In this document: positions 33,634-44,035 of the stretch, piece by piece
Layout of the letters: every line of letters starts with the position of its first letter
Position numbering within the stretch: position 1 is the first letter of the stretch
NCBI RefSeq assembly: GCF_001864895.1
Contig: NZ_MJGO01000009.1
Location: 1 to 57,460, forward strand
Source of the DNA: Curtobacterium sp. MCBA15_009
Lineage (GTDB): Bacteria; Actinomycetota; Actinomycetes; Actinomycetales; Microbacteriaceae
DNA length: 57,460 bases
Reading direction: 5' to 3'
The notes under the pieces: generated by a model
Told to the model about the DNA's origin: nothing
The model's input: only the letters and a program-made list of their open reading frames with translations
Databases searched by the model: none
Translations under genes and position numbers: made by a program

Positions 33634-35310
33634 ATGCCCACACAAGTCTCCACACCGCAGCCGCTCGAGAACGGCACCCTCCGCGTGATCCCCGTCGGGG
33701 GTCTCGGCGAGATCGGTCGCAACATGACCGTCTACGAGTACGAGGGCAAGCTGCTCATCGTCGACGCCGGCGTGCTGTTCCCCGAGGAGCACCAGCCCGG
33801 TGTCGACCTCATCCTCCCCGACTTCGCGCCGATCCGGGACCGCCTGGACGACGTGCTCGGCGTCGTGCTCACGCACGGCCACGAGGACCACATCGGCGCC
33901 GTCCCGTACCTGCTCAAGCTGCGCGACGACATCCCGCTGATCGGCTCCACGCTGACCCTCGCCCTCGTCGAGGCCAAGCTCAAGGAACACCGGATCAAGC
34001 CCTACACACTCGTCGTGCAGGAGGACCAGACCGAGCAGATGGGTCCGTTCCACCTCGAGTTCGTGGCCGTGAACCACTCCATCCCGGACGCCCTGGCCGT
34101 CGCGATCACGACCCCCGCCGGTCGTGTCCTGCACACGGGCGACTTCAAGATGGACCAGCTCCCGCTGGACGACCGGATCACCGACCTCCGTGCCTTCGCG
34201 CGGCTCGGCGAGCAGGGCGTCGACCTGTTCCTGCCGGACTCCACCAACGCCGACGTGCCGGGCTTCACCGCCCCGGAGCGCGACATCGGTCCGGTGCTCG
34301 AGAACATCATCACGCGCGCCCGCAAGAAGGTCGTCGTGGCGAGCTTCTCGTCGCACGTGCACCGCGTGCAGCAGGTCCTCGACGCCGCCGCGGCCGCGAA
34401 CCGCAAGGTCGCGTTCATGGGCCGCTCGATGATCCGCAACATGACGATCGCCGCCGAGCTCGGGTACCTGCGGGTGCCGGAGAACGTGCTCATCGACACG
34501 AAGAAGGCGAAGAACGTCCCCGACGACCAGATCGTCTACATGTCGACGGGGTCGCAGGGCGAGCCGATGGCCGTCCTGGCGCGCATGGCGAACCTCGAGC
34601 ACCAGATCGAGATCGGCGAGGGCGACACCGTCATCCTCGCGTCGAGCCTCATCCCGGGCAACGAGAACGCCGTGTACCGCGTCATCGACGGGCTCACCAA
34701 GCTCGGCGCGAAGGTCGTGCACAAGGGCAACGCGAAGGTGCACGTCTCCGGACACGCCTCCGCCGGCGAGCTGCTCTACTGCTACAACATCCTGCGTCCG
34801 CGCAACGTGCTCCCCGTGCACGGCGAGCACCGCCACCTGTACGCGAACGCCGACCTGGCGATCCAGACGGGTGTGCCGCCGCGCAACGTGATCCTCGGGC
34901 AGGACGGCATCGTCGTCGACCTGAAGGACGGCGTCGCGACCGTCGCCGGCCAGCTCGACATCGGCTACGTCTACGTCGACGGCTCCACCGTCGGCGAGAT
35001 CACCGACGCCGACCTCAAGGACCGTCGTGTCCTGGCGGAGGAGGGCTTCATCTCGATCTTCGCCGCGGTGGACTTCACGACCGGCCAGTGCGTGGTCGGC
35101 CCGGAGATCCAGTCGCGCGGCTTCGCCGAGACCGACGCCGTCTTCGACGACGTCCGCCCGCAGATCGCCAAGGCGCTGTCCGAAGCGGCCGCCAACGGCA
35201 CGCGCGACTCGCACGCGTTCGCGCAGGTCGTCCGTCGCACCGTCGGCCGCTGGGTGAACACGAAGCACCGCCGCCGTCCGATGATCGTCCCGGTGGTCAT
35301 CGAGGCGTAG
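33634..35310 (+). CDS. rnj: Ribonuclease J
   Basis: A 558-residue metallo-beta-lactamase/beta-CASP nuclease with endonuclease and 5'-3' exonuclease activity. The zinc motif [11 protein letters not shown] spans about residues 79-89, HTGDFKMD carries a later metal ligand, and beta-CASP motifs include [17 protein letters not shown] and SGHASAGEL. It functions with PNPase (pnp at 21.9 kb) in RNA decay. The ATG start is followed by the usual [19 protein letters not shown]. It probably shares the dapA transcript. A terminator hairpin with family C sequence follows. Confidence 0.96.
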   Translation: MPTQVSTPQPLENGTLRVIPVGGLGEIGRNMTVYEYEGKLLIVDAGVLFPEEHQPGVDLILPDFAPIRDRLDDVLGVVLTHGHEDHIGAVPYLLKLRDDIPLIGSTLTLALVEAKLKEHRIKPYTLVVQEDQTEQMGPFHLEFVAVNHSIPDALAVAITTPAGRVLHTGDFKMDQLPLDDRITDLRAFARLGEQGVDLFLPDSTNADVPGFTAPERDIGPVLENIITRARKKVVVASFSSHVHRVQQVLDAAAAANRKVAFMGRSMIRNMTIAAELGYLRVPENVLIDTKKAKNVPDDQIVYMSTGSQGEPMAVLARMANLEHQIEIGEGDTVILASSLIPGNENAVYRVIDGLTKLGAKVVHKGNAKVHVSGHASAGELLYCYNILRPRNVLPVHGEHRHLYANADLAIQTGVPPRNVILGQDGIVVDLKDGVATVAGQLDIGYVYVDGSTVGEITDADLKDRRVLAEEGFISIFAAVDFTTGQCVVGPEIQSRGFAETDAVFDDVRPQIAKALSEAAANGTRDSHAFAQVVRRTVGRWVNTKHRRRPMIVPVVIEA

Positions 35311-35332
35311 CGCGGTCCGTCGTGATCGGCCG

Positions 35333-35376
35333 GGAGGCCCGTCCAGCGTCCGTCAGGACGCTGCGGCGGGCCTTCC
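35333..35376 (+). terminator. Terminator hairpin after rnj
   Basis: Arms 35333-35351 (GGAGGCCCGTCCAGCGTCC) and 35356-35376 pair around the loop GTCA, and TCGCTTTGTCCC follows. The left arm is part of a family C motif, CGGGAGGCCCG at 35331-35341, showing that family C can be the arm of a terminator. Confidence 0.75.
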
Positions 35377-35411
35377 TCGCTTTGTCCCGGGTGGGGATTA
35401 GGCTCCTGCCC

Positions 35412-38351
35412 ATGGCCGGAGGCACCAAGTCGACCACGCGCTCGCGCGCGTCCACGTCGTCCCGTGGCAACGGGACGCGCGGTTCGTCGCGCACCCAGGC
35501 CACGACGAAGAAGCTGCCGCAGGCCGCACCGTCCCCGGTCTTCCGCGAGCAGAACCCGCTCGTGACGGCCTGGCTCGCCATGGCGCACGGCGTCGGGGCG
35601 ATGTTCCGCCTGCTCGGCAAGGAGACGTTGGAGAAGGACCAGCGGCGTGACGGGTTCCCGTTCCTGCTGTTCGTGCTCGCGATCGCCGGGGCCGTGGTCG
35701 AGTGGCTCAACCCGACGAACGACGTCTCGATCGCGCTCGACGCCTACACGTTCGGCGGCCTGTTCGGCCGGTTGGCGTTCGCGCTGCCGGTCATCATGGT
35801 CGTGTTCGCCGGGTGGTTGTTCCGGCACCCCGCGTCGGTGCACGACAACACGCGGATCGGCATCGGGCTCGGCCTGCTGCTCGTCTCGATCGCATCGCTC
35901 TGCCACGTCTTCGGCGGGCAGCCGAGCGCGGCGGACGGCATGCCCGCCCTGGCCGCCGCCGGCGGCGTGCTCGGCTGGGTCGTCATCGGCTGGCTCGTGG
36001 CGATCGCGACCGCGTGGGTCGCGGTGCCGGTGGCCGTCCTGCTGCTCGTGCTCTCCCTGTTCATCATCACGAAGACCCCGCCGAACAAGACCGGTCGTCG
36101 CCTGCACGAGCTGTACGCGTACCTGTTCGGGGCGCCGGCTCCGGCCGCCGAACCCGAGGCCGAGGTCGCCGAGGCGCCCGCTCCCCGGGCGCGGGCGACG
36201 AAGCGCGGCAAGAAGGGCGACACCGACTTCCAGCTGTTCGACGACCTCGGTTTCGCGGACGAGCAGCCCGCCGCCGAGGCCGACGGCGACGGCGAGGGCG
36301 GCGAGACGGTGCCCTGGTGGCGCCGGAACAAGTCCGGGCGCGAAGAGGACCCGGCCTACGACAGCCCCGTGCTGCCCCCGGCAGCGACCGGTGTCGCAAC
36401 GCCGGCACCCGCCGCCGCCGCCGCACCCGCACCTGCCGCAACCCCCGCTCCGGCCGCAGCCGCGCCGTCCGTCAGCCCGAACGCCGGCGCCGCAGCCGGG
36501 CTGGTCGACCTCACCCCCGCCGAGCCCGGCTCGGTGAACCTCAACGACTCCGTCGAGCAGGACCTGCAGGACGCCGAACAGGCCCTGCGCGACCTCGGCA
36601 CCGACGTGCCCGCGCGCCCGGAGCCGACGGCCGCGATCCGCCCGGCGGTGCCCGAGGCCATCGAGGAGCCGCTCGACGAGCCGACCGACGAACCGGCCGA
36701 GCTCTCCGCCGCGGCGTCCGACGACGACCCGTCGAAGCCGTACCGTCTGCCGGCCGCCACCACCCTGAGCTCGGGCACCCCGTCCGTGGCGCGCAGCCAG
36801 GCGAACGACGACATCGTCGCCGCGATCACGGGCGTGCTCACCGAGTTCAAGGTCGACGCGAAGGTCACCGGGTTCTCCCGCGGGCCGACGGTCACCCGCT
36901 ACGAGATCGAGCTCGGCCCGGGCGTCAAGGTCGAGCGCGTCACGGCGCTGTCGAAGAACCTGTCGTACGCGGTGGCGTCGAACGAGGTCCGCATCCTGTC
37001 GCCGATCCCGGGCAAGAGCGCGATCGGCGTCGAGATCCCGAACACCGACCGCGAGATCGTGTCCCTCGGCGACGTGCTGCGCTCGAACGCCGCACGCAAG
37101 TCGAAGCACCCGATGACGATCGGCGTCGGCAAGGACGTCGAGGGCGGCTTCGTCGTCGCGAACCTGGCGAAGATGCCCCACCTGCTCGTCGCCGGTTCCA
37201 CCGGTTCCGGCAAGTCCGTGTTCATCAACTCGATGATCACCTCGCTGCTCATGCGCGCGAAGCCGTCCGAGGTCCGCATGGTCCTGGTCGACCCGAAGCG
37301 CGTCGAGCTGTCGATCTACGCCGGTGTCCCGCACCTCATCACGCCCATCATCACGAACCCGAAGAAGGCAGCCGAGGCGCTGCAGTGGGTCGTGAAGGAG
37401 ATGGACATGCGGTACGACGACCTGGCGTCGTTCGGGTTCCGTCACGTCGACGACTTCAACAAGGCGATCGAGGACAACGAGATCGTCCTGCCCGCCGGCA
37501 GCGAGCGGAAGCTCAAGCCGTACCCGTACCTGCTCGTCGTGGTCGACGAGCTCGCCGACCTCATGCTCGTCGCCCCGCGCGACGTCGAGGAGTCGATCGT
37601 CCGCATCACCCAGCTGGCCCGCGCGGCCGGCATCCACCTCGTGCTCGCGACGCAGCGCCCCTCGGTCGACGTCATCACCGGTCTCATCAAGGCGAACGTG
37701 CCGTCGCGCATCGCGTTCGCGGTGACGAGCGTCACGGACTCGCGGGTCATCCTCGATCAGCCCGGCGCCGACAAGCTCATCGGCCAGGGCGACGCGCTGT
37801 TCCTGCCGATGGGGTCGTCGAAGTCCCTGCGCGTGCAGGGCGCCTGGGTGCAGGAGGGCGAGGTCGCCGAGGTCGTCCAGCACGTCACCCGGCAGGCCCA
37901 ACCCGAGTACCGACAGGACGTCCAGGCGGTCGTCGAGCGCAAGGAGATCGACGCCGACATCGGCGACGACCTCGAGCTGCTGCTCGCGGCCGTGGAGCAG
38001 GTCGTCTCCACCCAGTTCGGCTCGACGTCGATGCTGCAGCGCAAGCTCCGCGTCGGCTTCGCGAAGGCCGGGCGCCTCATGGACCTGATGGAGTCCCGCG
38101 ACATCGTCGGGCCGTCCGAGGGGTCGAAGGCGCGCGACGTCCTCGTCACCGCGGACCAGCTGCCCGCGGTCCTCGCGAAGCTCCGCGGCGAGGAGCCGCC
38201 CGCTGCCGCGGCGCCCGCGGCCCCCGTGCCCGGACCGAGCGACGACGGCGACCGCTACGGCGCCGACCCCGTGGGCGACATGACCCGCGGGTACGATGAA
38301 GTGCACGACGAGCCCGATGAGGACGCGTGGGGACTGACGGGCAGGGAGTGA
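35412..38351 (+). CDS. ftsK: DNA translocase FtsK/SpoIIIE
   Basis: A 979-residue DNA pump for chromosome segregation at division. A basic Ser/Thr/Arg head is followed by four membrane helices (about residues 80-225) and a long Ala/Pro/Glu-rich linker to about 450. The motor has its Walker A GSTGSGKS at 595-602, and [10 protein letters not shown] is the Walker B region. The C-terminal gamma winged helix ([20 protein letters not shown]) reads orienting DNA sequences. The ATG has TAGGCT (35399-35404) seven bases upstream. The stop overlaps the alternative GTG start of pgsA. Confidence 0.96.
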   Translation: MAGGTKSTTRSRASTSSRGNGTRGSSRTQATTKKLPQAAPSPVFREQNPLVTAWLAMAHGVGAMFRLLGKETLEKDQRRDGFPFLLFVLAIAGAVVEWLNPTNDVSIALDAYTFGGLFGRLAFALPVIMVVFAGWLFRHPASVHDNTRIGIGLGLLLVSIASLCHVFGGQPSAADGMPALAAAGGVLGWVVIGWLVAIATAWVAVPVAVLLLVLSLFIITKTPPNKTGRRLHELYAYLFGAPAPAAEPEAEVAEAPAPRARATKRGKKGDTDFQLFDDLGFADEQPAAEADGDGEGGETVPWWRRNKSGREEDPAYDSPVLPPAATGVATPAPAAAAAPAPAATPAPAAAAPSVSPNAGAAAGLVDLTPAEPGSVNLNDSVEQDLQDAEQALRDLGTDVPARPEPTAAIRPAVPEAIEEPLDEPTDEPAELSAAASDDDPSKPYRLPAATTLSSGTPSVARSQANDDIVAAITGVLTEFKVDAKVTGFSRGPTVTRYEIELGPGVKVERVTALSKNLSYAVASNEVRILSPIPGKSAIGVEIPNTDREIVSLGDVLRSNAARKSKHPMTIGVGKDVEGGFVVANLAKMPHLLVAGSTGSGKSVFINSMITSLLMRAKPSEVRMVLVDPKRVELSIYAGVPHLITPIITNPKKAAEALQWVVKEMDMRYDDLASFGFRHVDDFNKAIEDNEIVLPAGSERKLKPYPYLLVVVDELADLMLVAPRDVEESIVRITQLARAAGIHLVLATQRPSVDVITGLIKANVPSRIAFAVTSVTDSRVILDQPGADKLIGQGDALFLPMGSSKSLRVQGAWVQEGEVAEVVQHVTRQAQPEYRQDVQAVVERKEIDADIGDDLELLLAAVEQVVSTQFGSTSMLQRKLRVGFAKAGRLMDLMESRDIVGPSEGSKARDVLVTADQLPAVLAKLRGEEPPAAAAPAAPVPGPSDDGDRYGADPVGDMTRGYDEVHDEPDEDAWGLTGRE

Positions 38352-38356
38352 AGGCG

Positions 38357-39001
38357 ATGACCGCCTCGGACGGCACGGACACGACACACGGCGCGAAGTT
38401 CCCCTGGCGCGGGCGACTGCTCCGCAAGGGGCCCGGTCCCGCCTCGACGGCGAACGTCGCGAACATCATCACCGTGGTGCGCATCCTCATGGCACCGCTG
38501 TTCTTCGTGCTGCTGCTCACCGACGGCGGCGCCGACGGATCCCTGCGCATCTGGGCCGCCGTGGTGTTCGTCGTGGCCATCGTCACCGACAGCGCCGACG
38601 GGATCATCGCCCGGCGTCAGGACCTCGTCACCGACTTCGGCAAGCTCGTCGACCCGATCGCCGACAAGGTGCTCATCGGCGGGGCCCTCGTCGCGCTGTC
38701 GATCCTGCACGAACTGCCCTGGTACGTGACCGTCCTCATCATGGTGCGCGAGATCGGCATCACGGTCTTCCGGTTCGCGGTGCTGTCCGACCGGGTGATC
38801 CCGGCCAGCCGCGGCGGGAAGATCAAGACCGTGCTGCAGGCCGTGGCGCTGACGGCGGCGCTGTTCCCGTGGTGGAACCTCGCCGGGGACTGGGCGCACT
38901 GGGTCAACGGCATCCTCATGACCGCCGCCCTGCTCGCGACGGTCCTGAGCGGCATCGATTACCTGTACCAGGCGTGGAAGCACAACCGGACCACCGCGTG
39001 A
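38357..39001 (+). CDS. pgsA: CDP-diacylglycerol-glycerol-3-phosphate 3-phosphatidyltransferase
   Basis: A 214-residue integral membrane enzyme that makes phosphatidylglycerol phosphate. The CDP-alcohol phosphatidyltransferase signature is present near residue 80: D-G-I-I-A-R, then G and the paired aspartates of VDPIADK. About five or six helices follow a charged head. The ATG at 38357 has GGGAG eight bases upstream; a GTG at 38348 overlapping the ftsK stop is also possible. The stop overlaps the cinA GTG by four bases. Placement after ftsK is conserved in actinobacteria. Confidence 0.93.
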   Translation: MTASDGTDTTHGAKFPWRGRLLRKGPGPASTANVANIITVVRILMAPLFFVLLLTDGGADGSLRIWAAVVFVVAIVTDSADGIIARRQDLVTDFGKLVDPIADKVLIGGALVALSILHELPWYVTVLIMVREIGITVFRFAVLSDRVIPASRGGKIKTVLQAVALTAALFPWWNLAGDWAHWVNGILMTAALLATVLSGIDYLYQAWKHNRTTA

Positions 39002-39543
39002 CGCAGGCCGACGGGGTGACGGGTGTCGTGCCTCCCGACCAGCAGGGATCGCTCGAGGCGATCGCGCGGCAGCTCGTCGCCGACCTGACCGGTCGCGGTG
39101 CGACGGTCGCCGTGGCGGAGTCGCTCACCGGCGGACTCGTCGTCTCGACGCTCGTCGGCGTACCGGGGGCGAGCGCCGTCGTGCGCGGGGGAGTCGTGGC
39201 CTACGCGACCCCCGTGAAGCACACCGTGCTCGGGGTCTCGGCCGAGCTGCTGGCGGCCAACGGTGCCGTCGACCCGGAGGTCGCGCGCCAGATGGCGGCC
39301 GGGGTGCGCACCGCGCTCAGTGTCGACGGCGAACCCGCCACGTGGGGGATCAGCACGACCGGGGTCGCGGGGCCCGACCCGCAGGACGGCAAGGCCGTCG
39401 GCACGGTGTTCATCGGGATCGCGACCGCCGGCTCCGCCACCGCCTGGGAACTCCACCTCGACGGGGACCGCGGGGCAATCCGCACGGCGACCGTCTCCGA
39501 ACTCCTGACACGGATGTCGTCCGAGGTCCGGGGCCGGGAATAG
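38998..39543 (+). CDS. cinA: CinA-family nicotinamide-nucleotide amidohydrolase
   Basis: A 181-residue protein equal to the C-terminal CinA domain alone. Marks are VAVAESLTGGLVVSTLVGVPGAS with the catalytic serine, a conserved lysine in VKHTVLGV, and STTGVAGPDPQDGKAVGTVF. It hydrolyses nicotinamide mononucleotide to the carboxylic form in NAD salvage. The lack of the N-terminal pyrophosphatase domain is normal for this short form. The GTG overlaps the pgsA stop by four bases, so ftsK-pgsA-cinA looks like one unit. Confidence 0.93.
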   Translation: MTQADGVTGVVPPDQQGSLEAIARQLVADLTGRGATVAVAESLTGGLVVSTLVGVPGASAVVRGGVVAYATPVKHTVLGVSAELLAANGAVDPEVARQMAAGVRTALSVDGEPATWGISTTGVAGPDPQDGKAVGTVFIGIATAGSATAWELHLDGDRGAIRTATVSELLTRMSSEVRGRE

Positions 39544-39697
39544 GTCCCGTTTCCACCGGGTTACATCTCACGCAATCTCCAGCAGGACGGCAGCCAGCCT
39601 GGTTAGCATGCTCGAACCGGCAACGCTACTGTTGCTGAACCCGAACTCGATCCACCGGATCGAGCGGGCGCGGAGACGACAGGAAGGAGGAGTTCTC

Positions 39698-40006
39698 ATG
39701 GTTCTCGTTCGTCAGGAAATCGGCGATGTGCTTCGGGACTTCCGCTTGCAGAAGGGCCGGACCCTCCGACAGGTCGCGTCCAAGGCCAGCGTTGCCCTCG
39801 GGTACCTCAGTGAGGTCGAGCGTGGTCAGAAAGAGGCCAGCTCGGAGATCCTCGCGTCCGTCGCGGACGCGCTGGACACTCCCATCTCCACGATCATGCG
39901 CGAGGTGGGCGACCGCCTCGCGATCGTCGAGGGACTCACCCCCGTCCCCGACACGCTCCCGGACGACCTCGTCGCCGAGTTCGACAACGACCTCGCGGTC
40001 CGCTGA
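39698..40006 (+). CDS. clgR: ClgR-like XRE family transcriptional regulator
   Basis: A 102-residue protein made almost entirely of one helix-turn-helix domain: IGDVLRDFRLQKGRTLRQVA, then VALGYLSEVERGQKEASSEI. The GYLSEVERGxKEASSE pattern and the location between cinA and recA match ClgR, activator of clp protease genes in actinobacteria. AAGGAGGAG is a strong ribosome site before the ATG. A TAGCAT -10-like box (39604-39609) is followed by an inverted pair GCAAC/GTTGC (39620-39635) that could be an autoregulatory site, though it does not match a ClgR consensus clearly. Confidence 0.85.
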   Translation: MVLVRQEIGDVLRDFRLQKGRTLRQVASKASVALGYLSEVERGQKEASSEILASVADALDTPISTIMREVGDRLAIVEGLTPVPDTLPDDLVAEFDNDLAVR

Positions 40007-40018
40007 CCGCACCGCACC

Positions 40019-40053
40019 GAACGCCCCCACCGGCCCCGCCGGCGGGGGCGTTC
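40019..40053 (+). terminator. Terminator hairpin after clgR
   Basis: Arms GAACGCCCCCACCGGC (40019-40034) and GCCGGCGGGGGCGTTC (40038-40053) pair with one mismatch around CCC; TTCTGCGTCC follows. The outer GAACGCCCC/GGGGCGTTC is the same as in the rpsO terminator. Confidence 0.75.
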
Positions 40054-40091
40054 TGCGTCCGGGCGTCGGCGGGCGCGCCTAGGCTTGACGG

Positions 40092-40316
40092 ATGCGTGTG
40101 AGTGAGTTCTGGCGAGCCGTCGAGCAGGTGTTCGGGGACGCGTACGGGTCCGTGGTCACCCGGGACGTCGTGCTCGAGGAGCTCGGCGGGCGCTCCGCCG
40201 TCGACGCGCTCCGCGCCGGGGTCGACGCCCGACGCGTGTGGGACGCGCTCTGCGACTCGCAGGACGTCCCGATGGAGCGGCGGCACGGCAAGGGCCTCGC
40301 GGAACCCCACGACTGA
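40092..40316 (+). CDS. DUF3046 domain protein
   Basis: A 74-residue acidic protein matching DUF3046, a short actinobacterial family found just upstream of recA: MRVSEFWRAVEQVFGDAYG, then LGGRSAVDALRAGVDARRVW and a C-terminal VPMERRHG. Function unknown. TAGGCT (40080-40085) is six bases before the ATG, so it is probably a leaderless single-gene transcript. Two LexA-type boxes start 11 bases after its stop and belong to recA. Confidence 0.88.
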   Translation: MRVSEFWRAVEQVFGDAYGSVVTRDVVLEELGGRSAVDALRAGVDARRVWDALCDSQDVPMERRHGKGLAEPHD

Positions 40317-40326
40317 TCGATCCTGA

Positions 40327-40342
40327 CCGAACATCCGTTCGG
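40327..40342 (+). promoter_or_regulatory. Second LexA-type box upstream of recA
   Basis: CCGAACATCCGTTCGG is a perfect 6-4-6 palindrome with the GAAC/GTTC core of actinobacterial SOS boxes, differing from consensus at the outer bases. It is 24 bases, a little over two helical turns, from the stronger box at 40351. Confidence 0.6.
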
Positions 40343-40350
40343 CGTGTTGC

Positions 40351-40366
40351 TCGAACGCGTGTTCGA
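40351..40366 (+). promoter_or_regulatory. LexA box (SOS box) of recA
   Basis: TCGAACGCGTGTTCGA is an exact match to the actinobacterial consensus TCGAAC-N4-GTTCGA. It covers the -35 zone of a promoter with a TACGTT -10 at 40374-40379. The transcript would have a leader of about 190 bases before recA. Confidence 0.92.
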
Positions 40367-40575
40367 TCGGTGCTACGTTCCTGCACAGCGGCGTCGCCCA
40401 GGTGTTCCATCCACAGATCGCGTGACCGTCGGCAGTGATGTCGGTGGCCGGCCATAGGTTGATGGACATCGGGAACAGCCCGAAGCCTTGTCGCAGAACC
40501 ATCGGCCTTGCACCACCGGCCGACGTGGACGCGACAGCCTACAGGCGGCCGAACACGAGCACGAAGGAGCACCCC

Positions 40576-41640
40576 ATGCCATCACCGGCAGACCGCGAGA
40601 AGGCCCTCGAGACCGCCCTCGCCCAGATCGACAGGCAGTTCGGCAAGGGTGCGATCATGCGCCTCGGTTCGGACGAACGCGCCCCCGTCAACGTCATCCA
40701 GACCGGGTCGGTGGCGCTCGACGTCGCGCTCGGCATCGGCGGCCTGCCCCGTGGCCGCATCGTCGAGATCTACGGCCCGGAGTCCTCGGGTAAGACCACG
40801 CTGACCATCCACGCCATCGCCAACGCCCAGCGTGCCGGCGGCATCGCGGCCTTCATCGACGCCGAGCACGCGCTCGACCCCGAGTACGCCAAGAAGCTCG
40901 GTGTCGACATCGACGCACTGCTCGTGTCGCAGCCCGACACCGCCGAGCAGGCGCTCGAGATCGCGGACATGCTGGTCCGCTCCGGCTCCATCGACCTCAT
41001 CGTGATCGACTCCGTCGCAGCGCTGGTTCCGCGCGCCGAGATCGAGGGCGAGATGGGCGACTCCCACGTCGGTCTGCAGGCCCGCCTCATGTCCCAGGCG
41101 CTGCGCAAGCTCGCCGGTGGGCTGAACCAGACGCAGACCACGATGATCTTCATCAACCAGCTGCGCGAGAAGATCGGTGTGTTCTTCGGCTCCCCGGAGA
41201 CCACCTCCGGTGGTAAGGCGCTCAAGTTCTACGCGTCCGTCCGCCTGGACATCCGCCGCATCGAGACGCTGAAGAGCGGCACCGACGCCGTCGGCAACCG
41301 CACGCGCGTCAAGGTCGTCAAGAACAAGATGGCGCCGCCCTTCAAGCAGGCGGAGTTCGACATCCTGTACGGCGTGGGCATCTCGCGCGAGGGCTCGCTG
41401 CTCGACTTCGGTGTCGACCACGGCATCGTCAAGAAGTCCGGCGCCTGGTACACCTACGACGGCGACCAGCTCGGGCAGGGCAAGGAGAACTCGCGTTCGT
41501 TCCTGATCCAGAACCCCGAGATCGCCGCCGAGATCGAGGGCAAGATCCTCGCCAAGCTCGGCGTCGGTGGGGCCAAGGCCGACAGTGACGCAGCGGTCGA
41601 GTCCATCGCGCCGAAGCTCGCGGAGCGCAAGGGCGCGTGA
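40576..41640 (+). CDS. recA: Recombinase RecA
   Basis: A 354-residue recombinase that forms ATP-dependent filaments on single-stranded DNA and triggers LexA self-cleavage. Walker A GPESSGKT is at residues 67-74; MAW-type motifs include [34 protein letters not shown] and [20 protein letters not shown]. No intein is present. AAGGAG lies seven bases before the ATG. Two LexA-type boxes control it. The stop overlaps the recX GTG by four bases. Confidence 0.99.
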   Translation: MPSPADREKALETALAQIDRQFGKGAIMRLGSDERAPVNVIQTGSVALDVALGIGGLPRGRIVEIYGPESSGKTTLTIHAIANAQRAGGIAAFIDAEHALDPEYAKKLGVDIDALLVSQPDTAEQALEIADMLVRSGSIDLIVIDSVAALVPRAEIEGEMGDSHVGLQARLMSQALRKLAGGLNQTQTTMIFINQLREKIGVFFGSPETTSGGKALKFYASVRLDIRRIETLKSGTDAVGNRTRVKVVKNKMAPPFKQAEFDILYGVGISREGSLLDFGVDHGIVKKSGAWYTYDGDQLGQGKENSRSFLIQNPEIAAEIEGKILAKLGVGGAKADSDAAVESIAPKLAERKGA

Positions 41641-42515
41641 GCACCGACCGCGACGACGAGGGCCTCGCACCGGTCACCGACCTGTTCGGTGCGAGGTCCC
41701 GTCGCCGGACCCCTGCGGCGTCACCGCCGCACACGCCGGCCGCCATCGGAGCCGAACCGGGCGCCGACGACCCGGCCGGTGCGGACGACCGGGCCGACGC
41801 GGACACGCCCGTGCCGCTCCCCATCGGTGGAGCACGCGCGCAGGCCGAGTGGGTGTCGCCGGTGATCGGCGACGGCTCGGGTCGCAGTGCGCGGGCCGAG
41901 CTCGACGGCTACGACGACGAGACGGCGGACGCCACGACCGCGTCGGTGTTCTCGATCGCCGGGGGCGAGGAACTCGACCCGGCCGACGTGCCCCGACCCA
42001 TCGACGAGCAGCGAGCCGACGCCGAACGCGTCAGCATGCGGGCGCTCGGCCGCAAGGGCGTCAGTGAGTCGGAGATGCGGACCCTGCTCACCCAGCAGGA
42101 CCTCGACCCCGACGTGGTCGAGCACGAGATCGCACGCCTGACCGGCGTCGGTCTGCTCGACGACGTCGCACTCGCCACGGACCTGGTGGACCGGCTGCAC
42201 GACCGCAAGGGTCTCGGACGGCAGGGTGTGGTCACGGAGCTCCGTCGACGGGGCATCGACCAGGTCGCGATCGACACTGCGCTCGAGCAGGCCGCCGACG
42301 ACGAGGACGACGAGTTCCTCCGCGCACAGGAGCTCGCCGACAAGCGTGCTCCGCAGATGCGCGGCCTCGACCGGGCGACGGCCGAACGACGGTTGTCCGG
42401 GTTCCTCATGCGCAAGGGCTACAGCTCCGGTGTCGTCCGGATCGTGGTCGAACGTGCCCTCGACGGCGGCGGCCGACGCCCGCAGCCGGGCCGCGGGACC
42501 GTGCGGTTCGAGTAG
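41637..42515 (+). CDS. recX: RecX-like regulatory protein with long N-terminal extension
   Basis: A 292-residue protein. The RecX three-helix repeats begin near residue 130 ([20 protein letters not shown]) and continue through [27 protein letters not shown] and [14 protein letters not shown]. RecX caps RecA filaments and inhibits recombination. The first 125 residues are acidic, proline/alanine-rich and probably disordered, making the protein much longer than typical 150-residue RecX. The GTG overlaps recA by four bases, so they are co-transcribed under LexA. Confidence 0.92.
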   Translation: MSTDRDDEGLAPVTDLFGARSRRRTPAASPPHTPAAIGAEPGADDPAGADDRADADTPVPLPIGGARAQAEWVSPVIGDGSGRSARAELDGYDDETADATTASVFSIAGGEELDPADVPRPIDEQRADAERVSMRALGRKGVSESEMRTLLTQQDLDPDVVEHEIARLTGVGLLDDVALATDLVDRLHDRKGLGRQGVVTELRRRGIDQVAIDTALEQAADDEDDEFLRAQELADKRAPQMRGLDRATAERRLSGFLMRKGYSSGVVRIVVERALDGGGRRPQPGRGTVRFE

Positions 42516-42541
42516 TCCGGCCGACCTACACTGGGACGACC

Positions 42542-44035
42542 ATGGCCACCGTCGCAGCGCGCCCCCGCACCTACGAAGTCCGCACCTACGGGTGCCAGAT
42601 GAACGTGCACGACTCGGAGCGGTTGAGCGGGTCGCTCCAGTCCGCCGGGTACGTCGCGGCGGACGGCGAACAGGCCGACGTCGTCGTCATCAACACCTGT
42701 GCGGTGCGGGAGAACGCGGACAACCGGTTGTACGGCAACCTCGGGCAGCTCGCGGGGATCAAGCGCGAGCACCCGGGCATGCAGATCGCCGTCGGCGGGT
42801 GCCTGGCGCAGAAGGACAAGAACGTCATCCTCGAGAAGGCGCCGTGGGTCGACGTCGTCTTCGGGACGCACAACATGGGCTCGCTGCCGACGCTGCTCGA
42901 GCGCGCACGGCACAACGACGAGGCGCAGATCGAGATCCTCGAGGCGCTCGACGTCTTCCCGTCGACGCTGCCCACCAAGCGCGATTCGACGCACAGCGGC
43001 TGGGTGTCGATCTCGGTCGGCTGCAACAACACCTGCACCTTCTGCATCGTGCCGTCGCTGCGCGGGAAGGAGAAGGACCGCCGCCCGGGCGACGTCCTGG
43101 CCGAGATCCAGGCCCTGGTCGACGACGGGGCGATCGAGGTCACCCTGCTCGGGCAGAACGTCAACTCGTACGGCGTCGAGTTCGGCGACCGGCAGGCGTT
43201 CGGCAAGCTGCTGCGGGCGGCCGGCACGATCGAAGGGCTCGAGCGCGTCCGCTTCACGAGTCCGCACCCGGCGGCGTTCACCGACGACGTCATCGACGCC
43301 ATGGCCGAGACGCCGAACGTCATGCCCCAGCTGCACATGCCCCTGCAGTCCGGCTCCGACCGCGTGCTCAAGGCGATGCGTCGGAGCTACCGGAGCGAGC
43401 GGTTCCTCGGCATCCTCGACCGGGTGCGCGCGAAGATCCCGCACGCGGCGATCTCGACGGACATCATCGTCGGCTTCCCCGGCGAGACCGAGGCCGACTT
43501 CCAGGACACCCTGCGGGTCGTCGAGCAGGCGCGGTTCGCGAGCGCCTTCACGTTCCAGTACTCGATCCGCCCGGGCACGCCCGCGGCGACGATGGACGAC
43601 CAGCTGCCGAAGCAGGTCGTGCAGGAACGCTACGAGCGGCTCGTCGCCCTGCAGGAGCGCATCACGGCAGAGGAGAACGCCCGCCAGGTCGGCCGCACCG
43701 TCGAGGTGCTCGTCGCCACGGGCGAGGGCAAGAAGGACGACTCGACCCGTCGCCTCTCCGGTCGAGCCGAGGACTCCCGGCTCGTGCACTTCGCCGTGCC
43801 GGACGGGTCCGACGTGCCGCGTCCCGGCGACGTCGTGTCGGTGACGATCACCCGTGCCGCGCCGCACTTCCTCATCGCCGACGGGGACGCCCCGCTGCGC
43901 ATCCGTCGCACCCGCGCCGGCGACGCCTGGGACCGTGCTGAGGCCGAGAGCTGCGGCGTACCGACCCCGGCAGCGCCCGGCGACGGACCGCGTCCGGTGT
44001 CGCTCGGGCTGCCCACGCTCCGTGTCGGGCGCTGA
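42542..44035 (+). CDS. miaB: tRNA-2-methylthio-N6-dimethylallyladenosine synthase
   Basis: A 497-residue radical SAM methylthiotransferase that modifies A37 of tRNAs reading UNN codons. The N-terminal UPF0004 domain has its three cluster cysteines (YGCQMN, NTCAVRE, GGCLAQ); the radical SAM cluster is CNNTCTFC, fitting CxxxCxxC. A TRAM-like domain follows near residue 370, and a 45-residue tail extends the usual length. TACACT (42527-42532) is nine bases before the ATG. The tail overlaps the start of miaA, the enzyme that makes its substrate. Confidence 0.97.
   Translation: MATVAARPRTYEVRTYGCQMNVHDSERLSGSLQSAGYVAADGEQADVVVINTCAVRENADNRLYGNLGQLAGIKREHPGMQIAVGGCLAQKDKNVILEKAPWVDVVFGTHNMGSLPTLLERARHNDEAQIEILEALDVFPSTLPTKRDSTHSGWVSISVGCNNTCTFCIVPSLRGKEKDRRPGDVLAEIQALVDDGAIEVTLLGQNVNSYGVEFGDRQAFGKLLRAAGTIEGLERVRFTSPHPAAFTDDVIDAMAETPNVMPQLHMPLQSGSDRVLKAMRRSYRSERFLGILDRVRAKIPHAAISTDIIVGFPGETEADFQDTLRVVEQARFASAFTFQYSIRPGTPAATMDDQLPKQVVQERYERLVALQERITAEENARQVGRTVEVLVATGEGKKDDSTRRLSGRAEDSRLVHFAVPDGSDVPRPGDVVSVTITRAAPHFLIADGDAPLRIRRTRAGDAWDRAEAESCGVPTPAAPGDGPRPVSLGLPTLRVGR

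Noticed and set aside
34971..38387. Open frame of 1138 codons antisense to rnj and ftsK
   Set aside because: Both sense genes have clear family motifs. In very GC-rich DNA antisense frames stay open by chance, and this one is low-complexity (Arg, His, Asp, Gly).
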